NCBI GenBank assembly: GCA_030710605.1
Contig: CP092875.1
Location: 70,869,746 to 70,933,745, forward strand
DNA: 64,000 nt
Direction of reading: 5' to 3'
DNA from: Cordylochernes scorpioides
Lineage: Eukaryota > Arthropoda > Arachnida > Pseudoscorpiones > Chernetidae
In this document: positions 45,065 to 54,760 of the stretch, in pieces
How the letters are laid out: each line of letters opens with the position of its first letter
How positions within the stretch are numbered: position 1 is the first letter of the stretch
Translations under genes and position numbers: made by a program
The notes under the pieces: generated by a model
What the model was told of the DNA's origin: nothing
The model's input: only the letters and a program-made list of their open reading frames with translations
The model's database searches: none

Positions 45065-45281
45065 ATATTCTACAAAATAAAGGAGATATCAATCCCCGAT
45101 TCCGACGACCCGGCCCTGACACTTAGTCAAGAGCTCATCGCCCAACAGCTGCCCTCCTGCAAGGCCTAGGGGGACCACCTCTACTCCACCAACTCGCCAT
45201 GTGTAAATAGCCAGGACAAAGGTGACTCGCGAGCTGTGCTCGAATGTAACACCTGTAAATTGAGACGAAATAAATAAATAA

Positions 45282-45680
45282 ATCTTCTCAAAATTTTATT
45301 AATAATAGTGTTCGCTTAATAATTAGAATACTTGATCTAAATCGAAATATTTATAAACGCTCGCTCGATTTGAAGATTTATATCGTAACTAATCTGACTG
45401 AAATTTTAACAGTATATAGAATAGAATCTGGAAAAACTTATAGTGAAATTTTCAGGTCTCTATCCCGAATATTCGTCGAGTTTGCCCTTTTGCTCGCGAG
45501 CAGCGCCTCTAGCGGTGAAGATGGGAGGTATTATCAGCTGACCTAATGTACATGTAAAGTTTGAAGCGGGACGTTTCACAAGAGTGACATCCACGGCGCC
45601 AATTTATAATTGTAACGAATAGTGTTTGAATAAAACATTTAATCGGGTAAACCCGGGCGTTGCCCGGGTCATTCGTCTAG
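45282..45680 (+). mobile_element. Helitron (H2-like) 3' part
   Basis: Ends gggcgttgcccgggtcattcgtCTAG (45677-45680). Contains cggcgccaatttataattgt, the internal block typical of the minus-strand copies near 52.4 kb. The 5' end is not clear. Confidence 0.7.
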
Positions 45681-45682
45681 TA

Positions 45683-46165
45683 TCTATATTAATAAAATGC
45701 AAATTTCATAAGTGGTGTTCGCTAAAAACTTTCGTTACAATGCATCAATTTCGACCAAATTTTCAACATTTATGTAAAACGAGATGGAGCAGGTTTTGCT
45801 TAACATCAAAATATTTTTCCTAACTTTAACATGCGTAACTTCGCTATTATCGATTAAATACAAAAAAAAAATCAACAGAGTTAATTTTTTATTTATATAT
45901 AAATACAAAACAAAATTCAGCAATTCATTCAACTCAATCTAAAAAAATATTCAAAACAAGCAATTTTAAGATAACACCATATGTAAAACAGTCGGCCAAG
46001 AAAACAACAACGATATTGCATCTTTCTCACATATTCACACACAATCTTGATTAATAATTAAAACTAATCTTTAACATTGTTTATTATACTTCATAATATA
46101 TAATATTCGTTAGGCAAACTTTCACTCGGAAAAAACCCGGGCGAAGCCGGGTACACATCCGCTAG
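45683..46165 (+). mobile_element. Helitron (H1-type), first of a train
   Basis: Starts TCTATATTAATAAAATGC and ends cccgggcgaagccgggtacacatccgCTAG. It follows the previous element after two bases. Confidence 0.8.
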
Positions 46166-46667
46166 TATATATATAAAATTGAATGTCTGTCTGTGTGTAC
46201 TCTATAGATTCAAAAACCATACATCCAATCGCCGTGAAATTTTGGGATATTATTAGGTATATTCCCGGGAAGGTTTTTAAAAAATAATTTCTTGAATATC
46301 CTTAGAGTTATTTGAAGATTTGTAGATTTAACTCGTAAGCAGCGCCCCCATTGCGACGTTGATAACAAGTTTTCTTATCTATAAGTTTTATTAACACTAA
46401 GTTTATTATCTTGAAGATTATTTATCAAAAGTGAGATTATCTCAGGATGACACGGCAATTTATTTGAGACAAGAATAATCATACAATTCCAAGGCAAGTT
46501 ACTATTCCATTAACTTCCAATTACCGAGGGAACCAATTAATATTGATTTTATTCAACCTATCGAGTATTTTTCAAGGGACCGGGAAAAAATGTTCACTCT
46601 ACCGAGATATTCGTTAGACCAACCTTTACTCGGGTAAAACCCGGGCGAAGCCGGGTACATCCGCTAG
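46166..46667 (+). mobile_element. Helitron (H1), second of a train
   Basis: Directly follows the CTAG at 46162-46165. Starts tatatatataaaattgaatg (TC lost), ends CTAG at 46664-46667 after the standard hairpin. Related to 58327-59098. Confidence 0.82.
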
Positions 46668-47135
46668 TCTCTATATATATAAAAGTCAATGTCTGTCTGT
46701 CGGTTTCGCGATAAACTCAAAAACTACTGAACCAATTGGTACCAAATTTTGCATGTCGCTTTTTATAAACCTGAGGAAAATTTTCGGCTGCATTTTGATT
46801 AGTATTTTTGGCTATTTCTTTTTTTTCATTTGAATAACTTTTTTTTACGCGGACTAATCCGGAATGGAATGAATACCTAAATATGGCCATTTTTTTAAAG
46901 CATCGGTGGTTCAGTGGTAGAATGCTGCGTTATATCAACTATATTAATTAAATCAAATACCTAAGCACTAATATAATACAATTTTTGCCATCACACACAC
47001 TTTTTTCCTGTAGTTTATGTGTTACTTATGTATTGCTATTCTATGGCACTTCTAATATTTATTATTGATATACTTTTAGTATGAAGGAAATTGCACCCAA
47101 GGGATTTCTCGAGCGAAGCCGGGTACATCCGCTAG
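46668..47135 (+). mobile_element. Helitron, third of a train, with partial tRNA-Gly
   Basis: Starts TCTCTATATATATAAAAGTC exactly at the end of its neighbour, ends gcgaagccgggtacatccgCTAG (47132-47135). Holds a 5' half of tRNA-Gly at 46900-46927. Confidence 0.82.
46900..46927 (+). tRNA. 5' half of tRNA-Gly, truncated
   Basis: gcatcggtggttcagtggta followed by gaatgct is identical to the 5' half of animal tRNA-Gly(GCC), including the A-box. It then breaks off before the anticodon. Not a functional tRNA. Confidence 0.8.
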
Positions 47136-47371
47136 TATAATATAAATATATATTATATCAACTATATTAATTAAATCACACACACACACACAAATACCTA
47201 AACACTTATATAATACAATTTTTGCCATCACACGCACTTTTTTCCTGTAGTTTATGTGTTACTTCTGTATTGCTATTCTATGGCACTTCTAATATTTATT
47301 ATTGATGTACTTTCAGTATGAAGGAAATTGCAATGGGGAAATTCTCGGGCGAAGCCGGGTCATACGTCTAG
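47136..47371 (+). repeat. Repeated Helitron 3' region
   Basis: Repeats the last ~200 bp of the previous element (atatcaactatattaattaa onward), with an extra CA microsatellite, and ends gcgaagccgggtcatacgtCTAG at 47368-47371. Confidence 0.8.
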
Positions 47372-47930
47372 TGTAATATATTAGCGAAGGTACCCGGCAT
47401 TGCCAGGGTTTTACTCGAGTGAAAGTTTATCTAATGAATATTTGATAAAAATATTTTTCAAGCAAACAGCGGCACATTGGTTGAGAATCACTGATTTAGA
47501 TTTATCTGCTTCATAATATGTAGCTGCTCATATATATCTATGTATGTTCTACTCATATTTATTGTGCATATTTTTTCAGCTAATTATACTTTTTTTTTTA
47601 CGTCTTCTTGAAAATTGTCTCTATTCGTCTATATACGTCTCTATTCTTGAAAATTGTTTTTTATTTTTTTTATGGTATCAACATTTCTGGTTCAATTAAG
47701 GTTTTCCATTTGATTTTTTTTAATCAGTTGTTTTACGTTTTCACTGAGTTTTATGCATTTTTCCCCTCCTTTCAGATTATTTCTATGCTTTTTTTTATTT
47801 TGGCCTTAGTCATGAGTCGCGCTTATTTTAATACACTATTTTTGAATTTTTTTCTTCAATCTCAGTCCTTTATGTTTTACATTTTTCAGTTATCCTTATT
47901 TTTATTTTTACTAATGCTTTGTGTTTGTAG

Positions 47931-48164
47931 GTATGCCAAGCCATAGGAGAAGCAATCTTTCTCAGCGTTCCAATAGCTCTAGGGTTCAGCATGCTTCAGG
48001 CTCAAACATTGCAAGTAGTTGGTGTGCATCTTGAGTCTCCCTGTTTCTCGCATGGGCAACTCTATGTAGCATGCTCCCGTGTTTCCAGCCCTAAAAATTT
48101 ATTTGTCTTTAGTTCTACTTTTAGCAAGACACGCAATATTGTTTATCAGGGGGCTTTGATATAG
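47931..48164 (+). pseudogene. Helitron Pif1-type helicase, C-terminal relic
   Basis: 77 codons between stops. The key stretch is QTLQVVGVHLESPCFSHGQL, then YVACSRVSSPKNLFVFSS and NIVYQGALI-stop. This is the C-terminal end of the SF1 helicase domain of RepHel proteins: family motif 'GQTL..VG..L..PvFsHGQLYVA.SRv', with the motif VI arginine in CSRV, and the usual terminus 'NVVy.eaL'. Upstream, the expected AMTINKSQ motif is eroded (GFSMLQAQ). No Rep (HUH) domain is found nearby. Helitrons use this helicase for rolling-circle transposition. The fragment ends at the natural stop. Confidence 0.85.
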
Positions 48165-49169
48165 ATTTTGACAATTTTGAAAGAGATTTCTTCGAATAAT
48201 GATTTTGGGAAGCTTGACTTTTGTAACTACATAATTTGTGAATAATTTGTTATCATTATTGCTCTACTGTAGTTTCATCAATAAAGCTTTTTTTTCTTTA
48301 TTTTATTTTAATTTTTTCACATTTAATTCATTTACATAACTCTATTCTTGAAAATTGTTTTTTATTTTTTTTATGGTATCAACATTTCTGGTTCAATTAA
48401 GGTTTTTGTTAGCCTGCAACACACCTTATCATAGCTCATTGCATTTATCAGGATAACTTTGCTGTTTTGATTTTTACACCATTGGTATTTTCATGCCTCT
48501 ATAATATTATATTTGTTTGCAGAATTTTATAGACAATTTGGTTTGGGTTATATACATTAAGAATTTGTAAAAATATAAAGGTCAAAGTTTTACAACACAA
48601 AAAAATTTTGGAACACCATTTCTCTCCCATTTAATTTAATGATGCTTCATTTATGATTTTAAGCATTGCATTATTTTTATGCATGTTATTTTTAAAATTT
48701 GTGTTAGCAAGACATGGAATATTGTTAAGTTAATGTATTATTAACATAAACTTTACCAACCCGTGAAACGTTAGCTCCAGTCTTTTACCACTGGGGGCAG
48801 CACTGTTAGAGCTAATAAATGCTTTCGATTGGTGCTTACTTTTACATGCTGTTTGTTTTTAGACTAAATTAATACACATCAAGTTAGCATTTTTTCATTC
48901 TTCAAAAGTTACGATTATATTTTTAACGTTTCATAATACTTTTAAAATTAAAGCCGGAAATAATATTGCTTTTTCCCATCCTGCAGGTCTACATTACACT
49001 GCAACAGCTATCATAACTCTGGCTTTTGGCATTGATATTTATATAATGTGAAAGTACTGTTTGCTACCTTAGGCTCTGGAGAGATTATAATGTGTCTACA
49101 GATCCATCATGTGGAAATCACACCATAGTGAAAATGCATTTAGCTGGTAGCAATGTATCACATTTGTAG

Positions 49170-49260
49170 ACATGTGGTGCGCTTACAGTAAAAGCAGTCG
49201 CTACCTACCCACGATGGTTATCATGGCCTGTACCACGCGTACTAGGGATAATTAAAAAAA
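49170..49260. repeat. Dispersed repeat, copy 1 of 3
   Basis: gtagacatgtggtgcgcttac and catggcctgtaccac recur at 51302-51370 (same orientation) and at about 50655-50740 (inverted). Confidence 0.7.
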
Positions 49261-49654
49261 AAAAGGAAGCAAGACCGAATACAAATAATTACATTATGTG
49301 TGGTTTCAGTTACATTTTGGCTATCTTCAGACAAAGGTACTGAATACATTCAGTAATTTTGTCTTTATATGGCAACAATGCTGTTACTGAAACATCACAT
49401 ATATATATATATATATTTTTATTTGATCTTGCTTTTTTGGTATTTTTAAAATTGCCCTTGACTATTAGAAAATTATGCAAATTAACTATTTAGATATGTA
49501 AATGCCGGATTAGGTGCCCTTTAAAATGTTTGCTCTGGCTGTTTCTTCTTGGACAGCCGAGAGTGAAGTGGACAAAGTGAAATTCTCAGGTTGTGCCGAC
49601 CATTTTCCTTTATTCAAACTAATCATTAGATTTTTTTTTTTAAATTTTTAAGAA

Positions 49655-49830
49655 TAAAAGCCCAGTTTGGTTACTTGCACTCACTGGAGGGGTTGGACTT
49701 TTTCAAGAATCAGGAGCCATTGGGGCAATTTTTTTTTTCAGAACAAAGTGTCTAAATCTGCATTCAATGATCCCGGGTCATGGTTTTTAAAAATTAACAG
49801 TTTAGACCACTCCTCCAAACAGCACTCTAT
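49655..49830 (-). repeat. tRNA-derived SINE, older copy
   Basis: ggttacttgcactcactgga and ttggactttttcaagaatca match 50785-50830. The tRNA-like head (minus strand, about 49750-49825) is much decayed. Confidence 0.6.
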
Positions 49831-50121
49831 TCATTAGATGTGTTTGTGAAATGGATCCTATATTTCAGATTTTTTCACAAGCATTTTCGATATTGCTGTT
49901 TGCAATTTATCTCCATTTTGCTGAAAGAAAATTCATTACATAGAGTTTACAAACAGTTGGGGCCTCTATTCATTCATGAGTAAACCTCGCTCGAACACTA
50001 CACAGGCGAAGCCGGGTCCAGTCGGGTAAAACCCGGGCGTTGCCCGGGCCACTCGGCTAGTATATATATATATATATATATATTTAAGGTGTCTCTCACG
50101 AGAGGTTCCACTATATATATA

Positions 50122-50279
50122 CAGTAGAATCTCCCTGTAAAGGATACCTAATTGCAGAACCAAAGTGTCTTTTAGGGAGAGGTGTCCTCTTACAGGAGAG
50201 TCTATACATTTTAAAAATGGTAATTTTGCAAATGAAAACTCTTTTGTAGAGAGGTGTCCGCTAAAGGGAGGTTCTACGG
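50122..50279. mobile_element. MITE (TA-flanked)
   Basis: TIRs CAGTAGAATCTCCCTGTAAA / ctaaagggaggttctac. Related to 55721-55882. Interior contains gagaggtgtcc motifs in both orientations. Confidence 0.8.
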
Positions 50280-50650
50280 TATATATATATTTATAAATAT
50301 GTATCAGGATCTCTCATGAGAGACCACATAAAATGTTGATACTGCTGGTTTCTCCTGGAGGGGTGGTCATTCATCTGAGAGTCATCATCTATAGTTGATT
50401 CTCTATATAAGACCTAACCAAAAGGTGGGGCTACTCTAAGTCTTAAATCCAACAAATTCCAGTTTTTATTATAAAGTACTATTGCAGATCAGTCAGAGCT
50501 CTTCAATATTCACCACCAGGTTCTGAGGTGGTGACATTGGTCCCCCCATATATCTCAAATAAAAACCATTAAATGAATCGTCAAAAATAATTTACATTTT
50601 TCATAACAGATGGCGCGGTAATGCATCATGTTAAAAAATCTTTTTTTTTT
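50280..50650. other. Unassigned stretch
   Basis: Contains a short hairpin (gatctctcatgagagacc at about 50310) related to ggtgtctctcacgagaggt at 50089. No gene recognised. Confidence 0.4.
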
Positions 50651-50654
50651 TTGC

Positions 50655-50740
50655 TTATCTTTAGTACAGGCCATGATAATCATGGTGGGTAGAAGTAGGC
50701 GACTAGTTTTACTGTAAGTGCACCCCATGTTTACACTGTG
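50655..50740. repeat. Dispersed repeat, copy 2 of 3 (inverted)
   Basis: gtacaggccatgataatcat and gtaagtgcacc are the reverse complement of the repeat at 49170-49260 and 51302-51390. Confidence 0.7.
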
Positions 50741-50775
50741 AAAAGCAGTTCGACTTTGCACTTACAAATGTGCCA

Positions 50776-50945
50776 GAGCCCCGTTTGGTTACTTTCACTC
50801 GCTGGTGGGGTTGGACTTTTGCAAGAATCGGGGGCCACTGAAGCATTTTTTTTTTATCAGAAAAAAGTGCCCAATGCGGGAATCGAACCCGGATCTTAGC
50901 GGTTGAAAAACCAACGGTTTAAACTATCTTTCCACACCGATCCCC
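50776..50945 (-). repeat. tRNA-derived SINE
   Basis: Minus strand begins with a tRNA-like head: A-box-like tagtttaaaccg and B-box ggttcgattcc (complement of about 50883-50893). It is followed by TTTTTT and a body shared with 49655-49830. The two copies are in the same orientation. Confidence 0.65.
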
Positions 50946-51037
50946 TAAAAAAAAATCATTTAAATTCAATATGGAAAAATACAAGTAATACAAAAGTGAA
51001 ATGTAATGGGATCAGGTGGATGAATTAACTGAAAGCC

Positions 51038-51112
51038 TGATTGTGCAACTAATTGTTGGCTTGTACCATCATTGTGCAACCAATTGTTGGTTTGTACCAT
51101 CATTGTGCAAGC
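51038..51112. repeat. Short tandem repeat, ~34 bp x2.3
   Basis: attgtgcaactaattgttgg / attgtgcaaccaattgttgg followed by cttgtaccatc or tttgtaccatc, then a partial third unit. Confidence 0.8.
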
Positions 51113-51301
51113 TATCAGAAACTTTTAGTTGCATGGCCTTTCTCATAATTCAAGTTTATATAAATAAATCTCTCTTTAAAAATTATAAATATATAGCGCT
51201 ATTTTAACTTTAATAAACGTTTTTTTTTTATTCATAAAACATTTCAAAATTCAATCCTCTCTTTGCACCACTATATATATCAGGCTCTTCTTTTCACATG
51301 T

Positions 51302-51390
51302 GTAGACATGTGGTGCACTTACAATAAAAGCAATCGCCTGCCCACCATGATTACCATGGCCTGTACCACGTGTACTACGGATAAGCAAAA
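51302..51390. repeat. Dispersed repeat, copy 3 of 3
   Basis: gtagacatgtggtgcacttac and catggcctgtaccacgtg, same orientation as 49170-49260. Confidence 0.7.
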
Positions 51391-51479
51391 ATATATGTAC
51401 ATCAGGCTTCACATGATAAGTGTTCCTACTACCAAGCGGAACTACTGGCCATATTGTCATTGTAACTGATTGGCACTCT

Positions 51480-52200
51480 TATGTTCTCCACTTATACATT
51501 GTCGAGATAGTTTTGAAGCTCTCTGGAGGGTATCCATCTAAGTGGGCACTGTGGTATCGAGAAAAATGACCAAAGTGTTCAAATCTAAAAAAAAGGAAGC
51601 TTACTCCAATTTATTGAGTATCAGGCCTCCATGGAAAAGTATATTTTCAAAACCTTTTCAATCTCTAGATTTCTGGCCCGAACGCCATTCTACAGGAGAA
51701 AACATGGTATACTTTTATTGAACTCAAACTAATCTTAGCGCTCTGTCATTCTTCCCAAGAAGTGGATCACCTCCGATATTATCATCTCCTGAGGTTGCAG
51801 TTCTTTTCGGCGCCAATACATTCTTGATGGCCGCTCTCCTAGGAATCACCTGGGTTTCTGGAGCGAACATGTCTTATCTACCCCCCTGATGTCCTAAAAG
51901 GCATCTTTATTTTATTTACAAGGCAAGTGGAGGTACATTGGGGTATCCTCAATCAGTTTTATTTCTTGGAAGATTTTCCAACAATTCCATGCTCAGATTG
52001 GCTAATACTAGGAGAATGGTCATATAGAATCTTTGGTATAGGAAGGTTAGGACAAAGGAACCTTCCTAAAAGCAAATCGGCCTGGCGGTATCTTGCTGGA
52101 CGTGCCAACTGGACAAAAAGTTCGATGACTAATCCGATAGTTGTAAACTTTTGTATATTTCAGAGAGGAGTCCGGGTTTCTTAAACTACAAGGTTATCCC
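51480..52200. repeat. Unclassified repeat, inverted partner near 54.3-54.5 kb
   Basis: About 51825-52045 (ctcctaggaatcacctgggt ... ctttggtataggaaggttag) is the reverse complement of about 54300-54540. An 85-residue frame here (51927-52184) shows no known domain. It is followed at 52195 by aggttatcccaaaagttcgt, a typical mariner/Tc1-type end fragment. Confidence 0.6.
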
Positions 52201-52306
52201 AAAAGTTCGTGAACACTTGCAAAAATTGAAATACCAATATTATTCGCCGTTATGTATGATGTCTTTGTATTATGTATAAAGTAATTGTATTATGTATTAT
52301 TATGTA

Positions 52307-52560
52307 CTAGACGAATGGCCCGGGCAACGCCCGGGTTTTACCCGAGTGCGTATATATTTTAAAAACGTTTTAATTCAAATACTATTCGTTACAATTATAA
52401 ATTGGCGCCATGGATGTCACTCTTGTGAAACGTCCCGTTCCAAACTGTGTGTTTTTAAAATGTTTCAATTAAAATACTATTCGTTACAATTATAAATTGG
52501 CGCCGTGGATGTCTCTCTTGTGAAACGTCCCGCCCCAAACTGTGTGTGTCTTGAAAATAT
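52307..52560 (-). mobile_element. Helitron (H2) 3' portion
   Basis: Complement of CTAG at 52307-52310 followed by the H2 hairpin. The internal block attcgttacaattataaatt with ggcgcc is duplicated within it (about 52385 and 52475). The 5' end is not identified. Confidence 0.75.
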
Positions 52561-52856
52561 AAAAATAAAAATGTGAATTTTCATAAAGATTTCATCATGT
52601 CGATTTTTTTTTGCATTTCACCTACTAAATCGATAAAGATAATTACATTTGCAACATGAACTTAGGTATATTGACTAAATAGAAAACTGCATAGTAATAA
52701 AGATCATTTTTTAAAGGCACCATATTGTTTTTTTCCAATAAAATCGAAACAAAAATTAACGATAAATAACGATAATTGCCTTAAAAAGAAATTGCCTTAA
52801 AAAAAAGAAACATTCGCGGTGATTTTTTCTTGCATTCGTTTATACATTTATTATAT
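52561..52856. other. AT-rich spacer
   Basis: No gene, repeat or RNA recognised. Confidence 0.4.
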
Positions 52857-53137
52857 ACGAATGACCCGGGCAACGCCCGGGTTTTACCCGATTAAATGCT
52901 TTTATTCAAATACTATTCGTTACAATTATAAATTGGCGCCGTGGATGTCATTCTTGTATAATATATAAATAAGTTTTAAAAATTGTAAAAAAAAAAATGC
53001 ATCGGCCGGGAATCGAACCCGGGCCGCCCGCGTGGCAGGCGAGCATTCTACCACTGAACCACCGATGGTTATGAAAATTCCCATCCGTGAGCTTCAGACA
53101 AACAAACAGACAGAATAAGGCAAATATATAAGTAGAT
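52857..53137 (-). mobile_element. Helitron (H2) carrying tRNA-Gly
   Basis: H2 3' hairpin in reverse at 52865-52885 (terminal CTAG eroded to tata), 5' end complement of ga at 53136-53137. Contains a full tRNA-Gly(GCC). Confidence 0.8.
52998..53068 (-). tRNA. tRNA-Gly (GCC)
   Basis: 71 nt on the minus strand: catcggtggttcagtggtag ... ctgccac anticodon loop ... gggttcgattcccggc. A-box, B-box, anticodon GCC and all stems match the animal consensus. The first acceptor base is C instead of G, leaving one terminal mismatch. A run of T follows immediately as Pol III terminator. Nearly intact but embedded in a Helitron. Confidence 0.9.
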
Positions 53138-53512
53138 ACGAATGACCCGGGCAACGCCCGGGTTTTACCCGATTAAATGCTTTTATTCAAATACTATTCG
53201 TTACAATTATAAATTATTATTATTATTATTATTATTATTGCGTATGATATTGTTTTTTACAGCACAATACAACAATGATTTTTTGTCCGACAATATTATA
53301 AATTGGCGCCGTGGATGTCATTCTTGTATAATATATAAATGAGTTTTAAAAATTGTAAAAAAAAAAAAATGCATCGGCCGGGAATCGAACCCGGGCCGCC
53401 CGCGTGGCAGGCGAGCATTCTACCACTGAACCACCGATGGTTATGAAAAATCCCATCCGTGAGCTTCAGACAAACAGACAAACAGACAGAATAAGGCAAA
53501 TATATAAGTAGA
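53138..53512 (-). mobile_element. Helitron (H2) carrying tRNA-Gly, tandem neighbour
   Basis: Directly adjacent to and similar to 52857-53137. It differs by a (tta)n microsatellite and an extra ~50 bp (53214-53300). 5' end complement of ga at 53511-53512. Confidence 0.8.
53370..53440 (-). tRNA. tRNA-Gly (GCC), second copy
   Basis: Identical over the tRNA to 52998-53068, including the changed first base, with a longer T-run terminator. The shared mutation shows that both derive from one captured copy amplified with the Helitron. Confidence 0.9.
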
Positions 53513-53675
53513 TTCGCCGTAATAATATTATTCGCCAAGTAATAAGAAAAACAACGTCTTAAGAAAAACACAATCTTTTGGGACAACTTTATATATAAAA
53601 ACTTTTTTTATTTCAATAAAATATTTTAAAATTATCAAAAAATCTTATAAGTATTTTTTATTGGATTATATATTA

Positions 53676-53870
53676 CTAGCCGGATGACCCGGGCAACGCC
53701 CGTGTTTTACCTGACTGTAGATGTTACAACGGTGATCCTTAGGTCGCTGGTTCAAATCCGGCTCGAGGGAGCCGGCGAGCACGTGACCTCCCTGTGCGCG
53801 CGCATCCGTGACAGAGGCCGATGAGGAAAGACGGTCGTGACTATATATAGGGATTTTTGATTAAATATAG
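53676..53870 (-). mobile_element. Helitron-like element with partial tRNA
   Basis: Complement of CTAG at 53676-53679, then the hairpin gacccgggcaacgcccgtg. On the plus strand about 53735-53785, gatccttaggtcgctggttc and aaatccggctcgaggga look like the 3' part of a tRNA with a B-box. Also shares the gcgcgcgcatccgtgacag block with 1-110. Confidence 0.65.
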
Positions 53871-54110
53871 ATTGAAATTTGTAGTCGAGAATTAGCTATA
53901 AAGGTACTTTTTTAAAATCATTCTCTTAATTATTTTTGAGCAATTACACTCACTTCTAAAATCAATTTCTTATTTTATGATGTCAAAAAGTATTCTAACA
54001 ATAATAAAGGCAGGGTGGATTTCTAAAGTTTTAGATTTTTAGAAAACATTGAATTGTACATAAAAATAATTTTTAAAGATAAAATAAGACATTTATCGCA
54101 TAGAATAAGT
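53871..54110. other. AT-rich spacer
   Basis: Nothing recognised. Confidence 0.4.
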
Positions 54111-54117
54111 GGACAGA

Positions 54118-54760
54118 TATTTACATTGAAGACCATTCAACCAGAACTATAAGGAGATTTTCTGCCACTCTAAGCTAAAAGCATGAATCCATTTCAACAA
54201 CAATCAAGACTGTGCATGGTTACATCCAGGCAGACTACGGAAAAGTATTAAAAGTGAATCCGATTTGATCCTAGTGCCAAAATGATTCCAATCTATGGAC
54301 CACTTCATCTTTCTCAACTAGCCTTCCTATACCAAAGATTTTAGATGACCATTCTCCTAGGATTAGTAAATCTGTGCCTAGAATTGTTGGAAAATCTTCC
54401 AATAAATAAAACTACTTGAGGATACCCCGTTGTACCTCCACTTGGCTTGTAAATAAAACAAAGAGGCCTTAGGATATCAGGGGAGGACATGTACTCTACA
54501 GAAACTCAGGTGATTCCTAGGAGGACTGCCATAAAGAATCTTTGGTATTGGAAGGTTAGAGAGATAGTTGGAAAGATCAGGTATCCTACAGTTGAAATGC
54601 CAAATTAAGTCCTTTCAATACCTTTGCGTATTCTGCCTGTATGTAACCATGCACTATCAGAATTGCTGTTACAGCGGATACATGCTTGATGTTTGGAGAT
54701 CAGCAGCTTAGAGTGGCAGCAAATCCCATTATATTTCTGGTTGAATGGTCTTCTATGTCT
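54118..54760. repeat. Large imperfect inverted repeat
   Basis: About 54118-54330 (accattcaaccagaactata, gtgcatggttacatccaggc) is the imperfect reverse complement of about 54535-54755. The middle (54330-54535) is in turn the reverse complement of 51825-52045. It may be a fold-back element or two copies of an unknown repeat in opposite orientation. Confidence 0.65.

Larger units (their letters stand above)
41071..45126 (+). pseudogene. LINE copy C ORF2, disrupted endonuclease/RT
   Basis: Endonuclease motifs are present (CNCNGI, LLSETHL, GDWNSKHPLWGS), then a one-base loss near 41573 shifts the frame. A Helitron is inserted at 42074-42535 after ENWN. RT motifs continue from 42643 (GHDNITP, FGFRKGHSTTHQL, AVFLDFTKAFD), and a run of about 12 A near 43275 shifts the frame again. 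GVPQGSILGP and IFADDAAIL are in 43317-43775, with another shift near 43768. The TRIM at 44116-45064 splits the last codons, and the ORF end (QNKGDIN..., stop at 45124-45126) lies beyond it. Confidence 0.88.
39784..45281 (+). mobile_element. Jockey-like LINE copy C, older subfamily, interrupted
   Basis: Third copy in the tandem series, clearly diverged from A and B. It has a longer leader (39800-39877), an intact ORF1, and an ORF2 broken by frameshifts, by a Helitron at 42074-42535 and by a TRIM-like element at 44116-45064. The 3' end and tail (aaataaataaataaatctt) match the others and are followed by aaatcttctcaaaatttt. Confidence 0.88.
47385..50060 (+). mobile_element. Large Helitron remnant with helicase relic
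   Basis: Ends gggcgttgcccgggccactcggCTAG (50057-50060). Near its left edge is a degenerate H1 end in reverse (47388 onward). It contains the C-terminal part of the Helitron helicase (47931-48164), a ~65-bp duplication (ctctattcttgaaaattgtt at 47640 and 48341) and two dispersed repeats. I treat it as the decayed descendant of an autonomous element. The left boundary is uncertain. Confidence 0.6.

Noticed and set aside
47608..47946. 112-codon hydrophobic ORF as a membrane protein
   Set aside because: Composition follows a T-rich tract, it overlaps a repeat duplicated at 48341, and it is in a different frame from the helicase relic.
51263..51469. Short ORFs near 51.3 kb
   Set aside because: They derive from a dispersed repeat present three times, once inverted.
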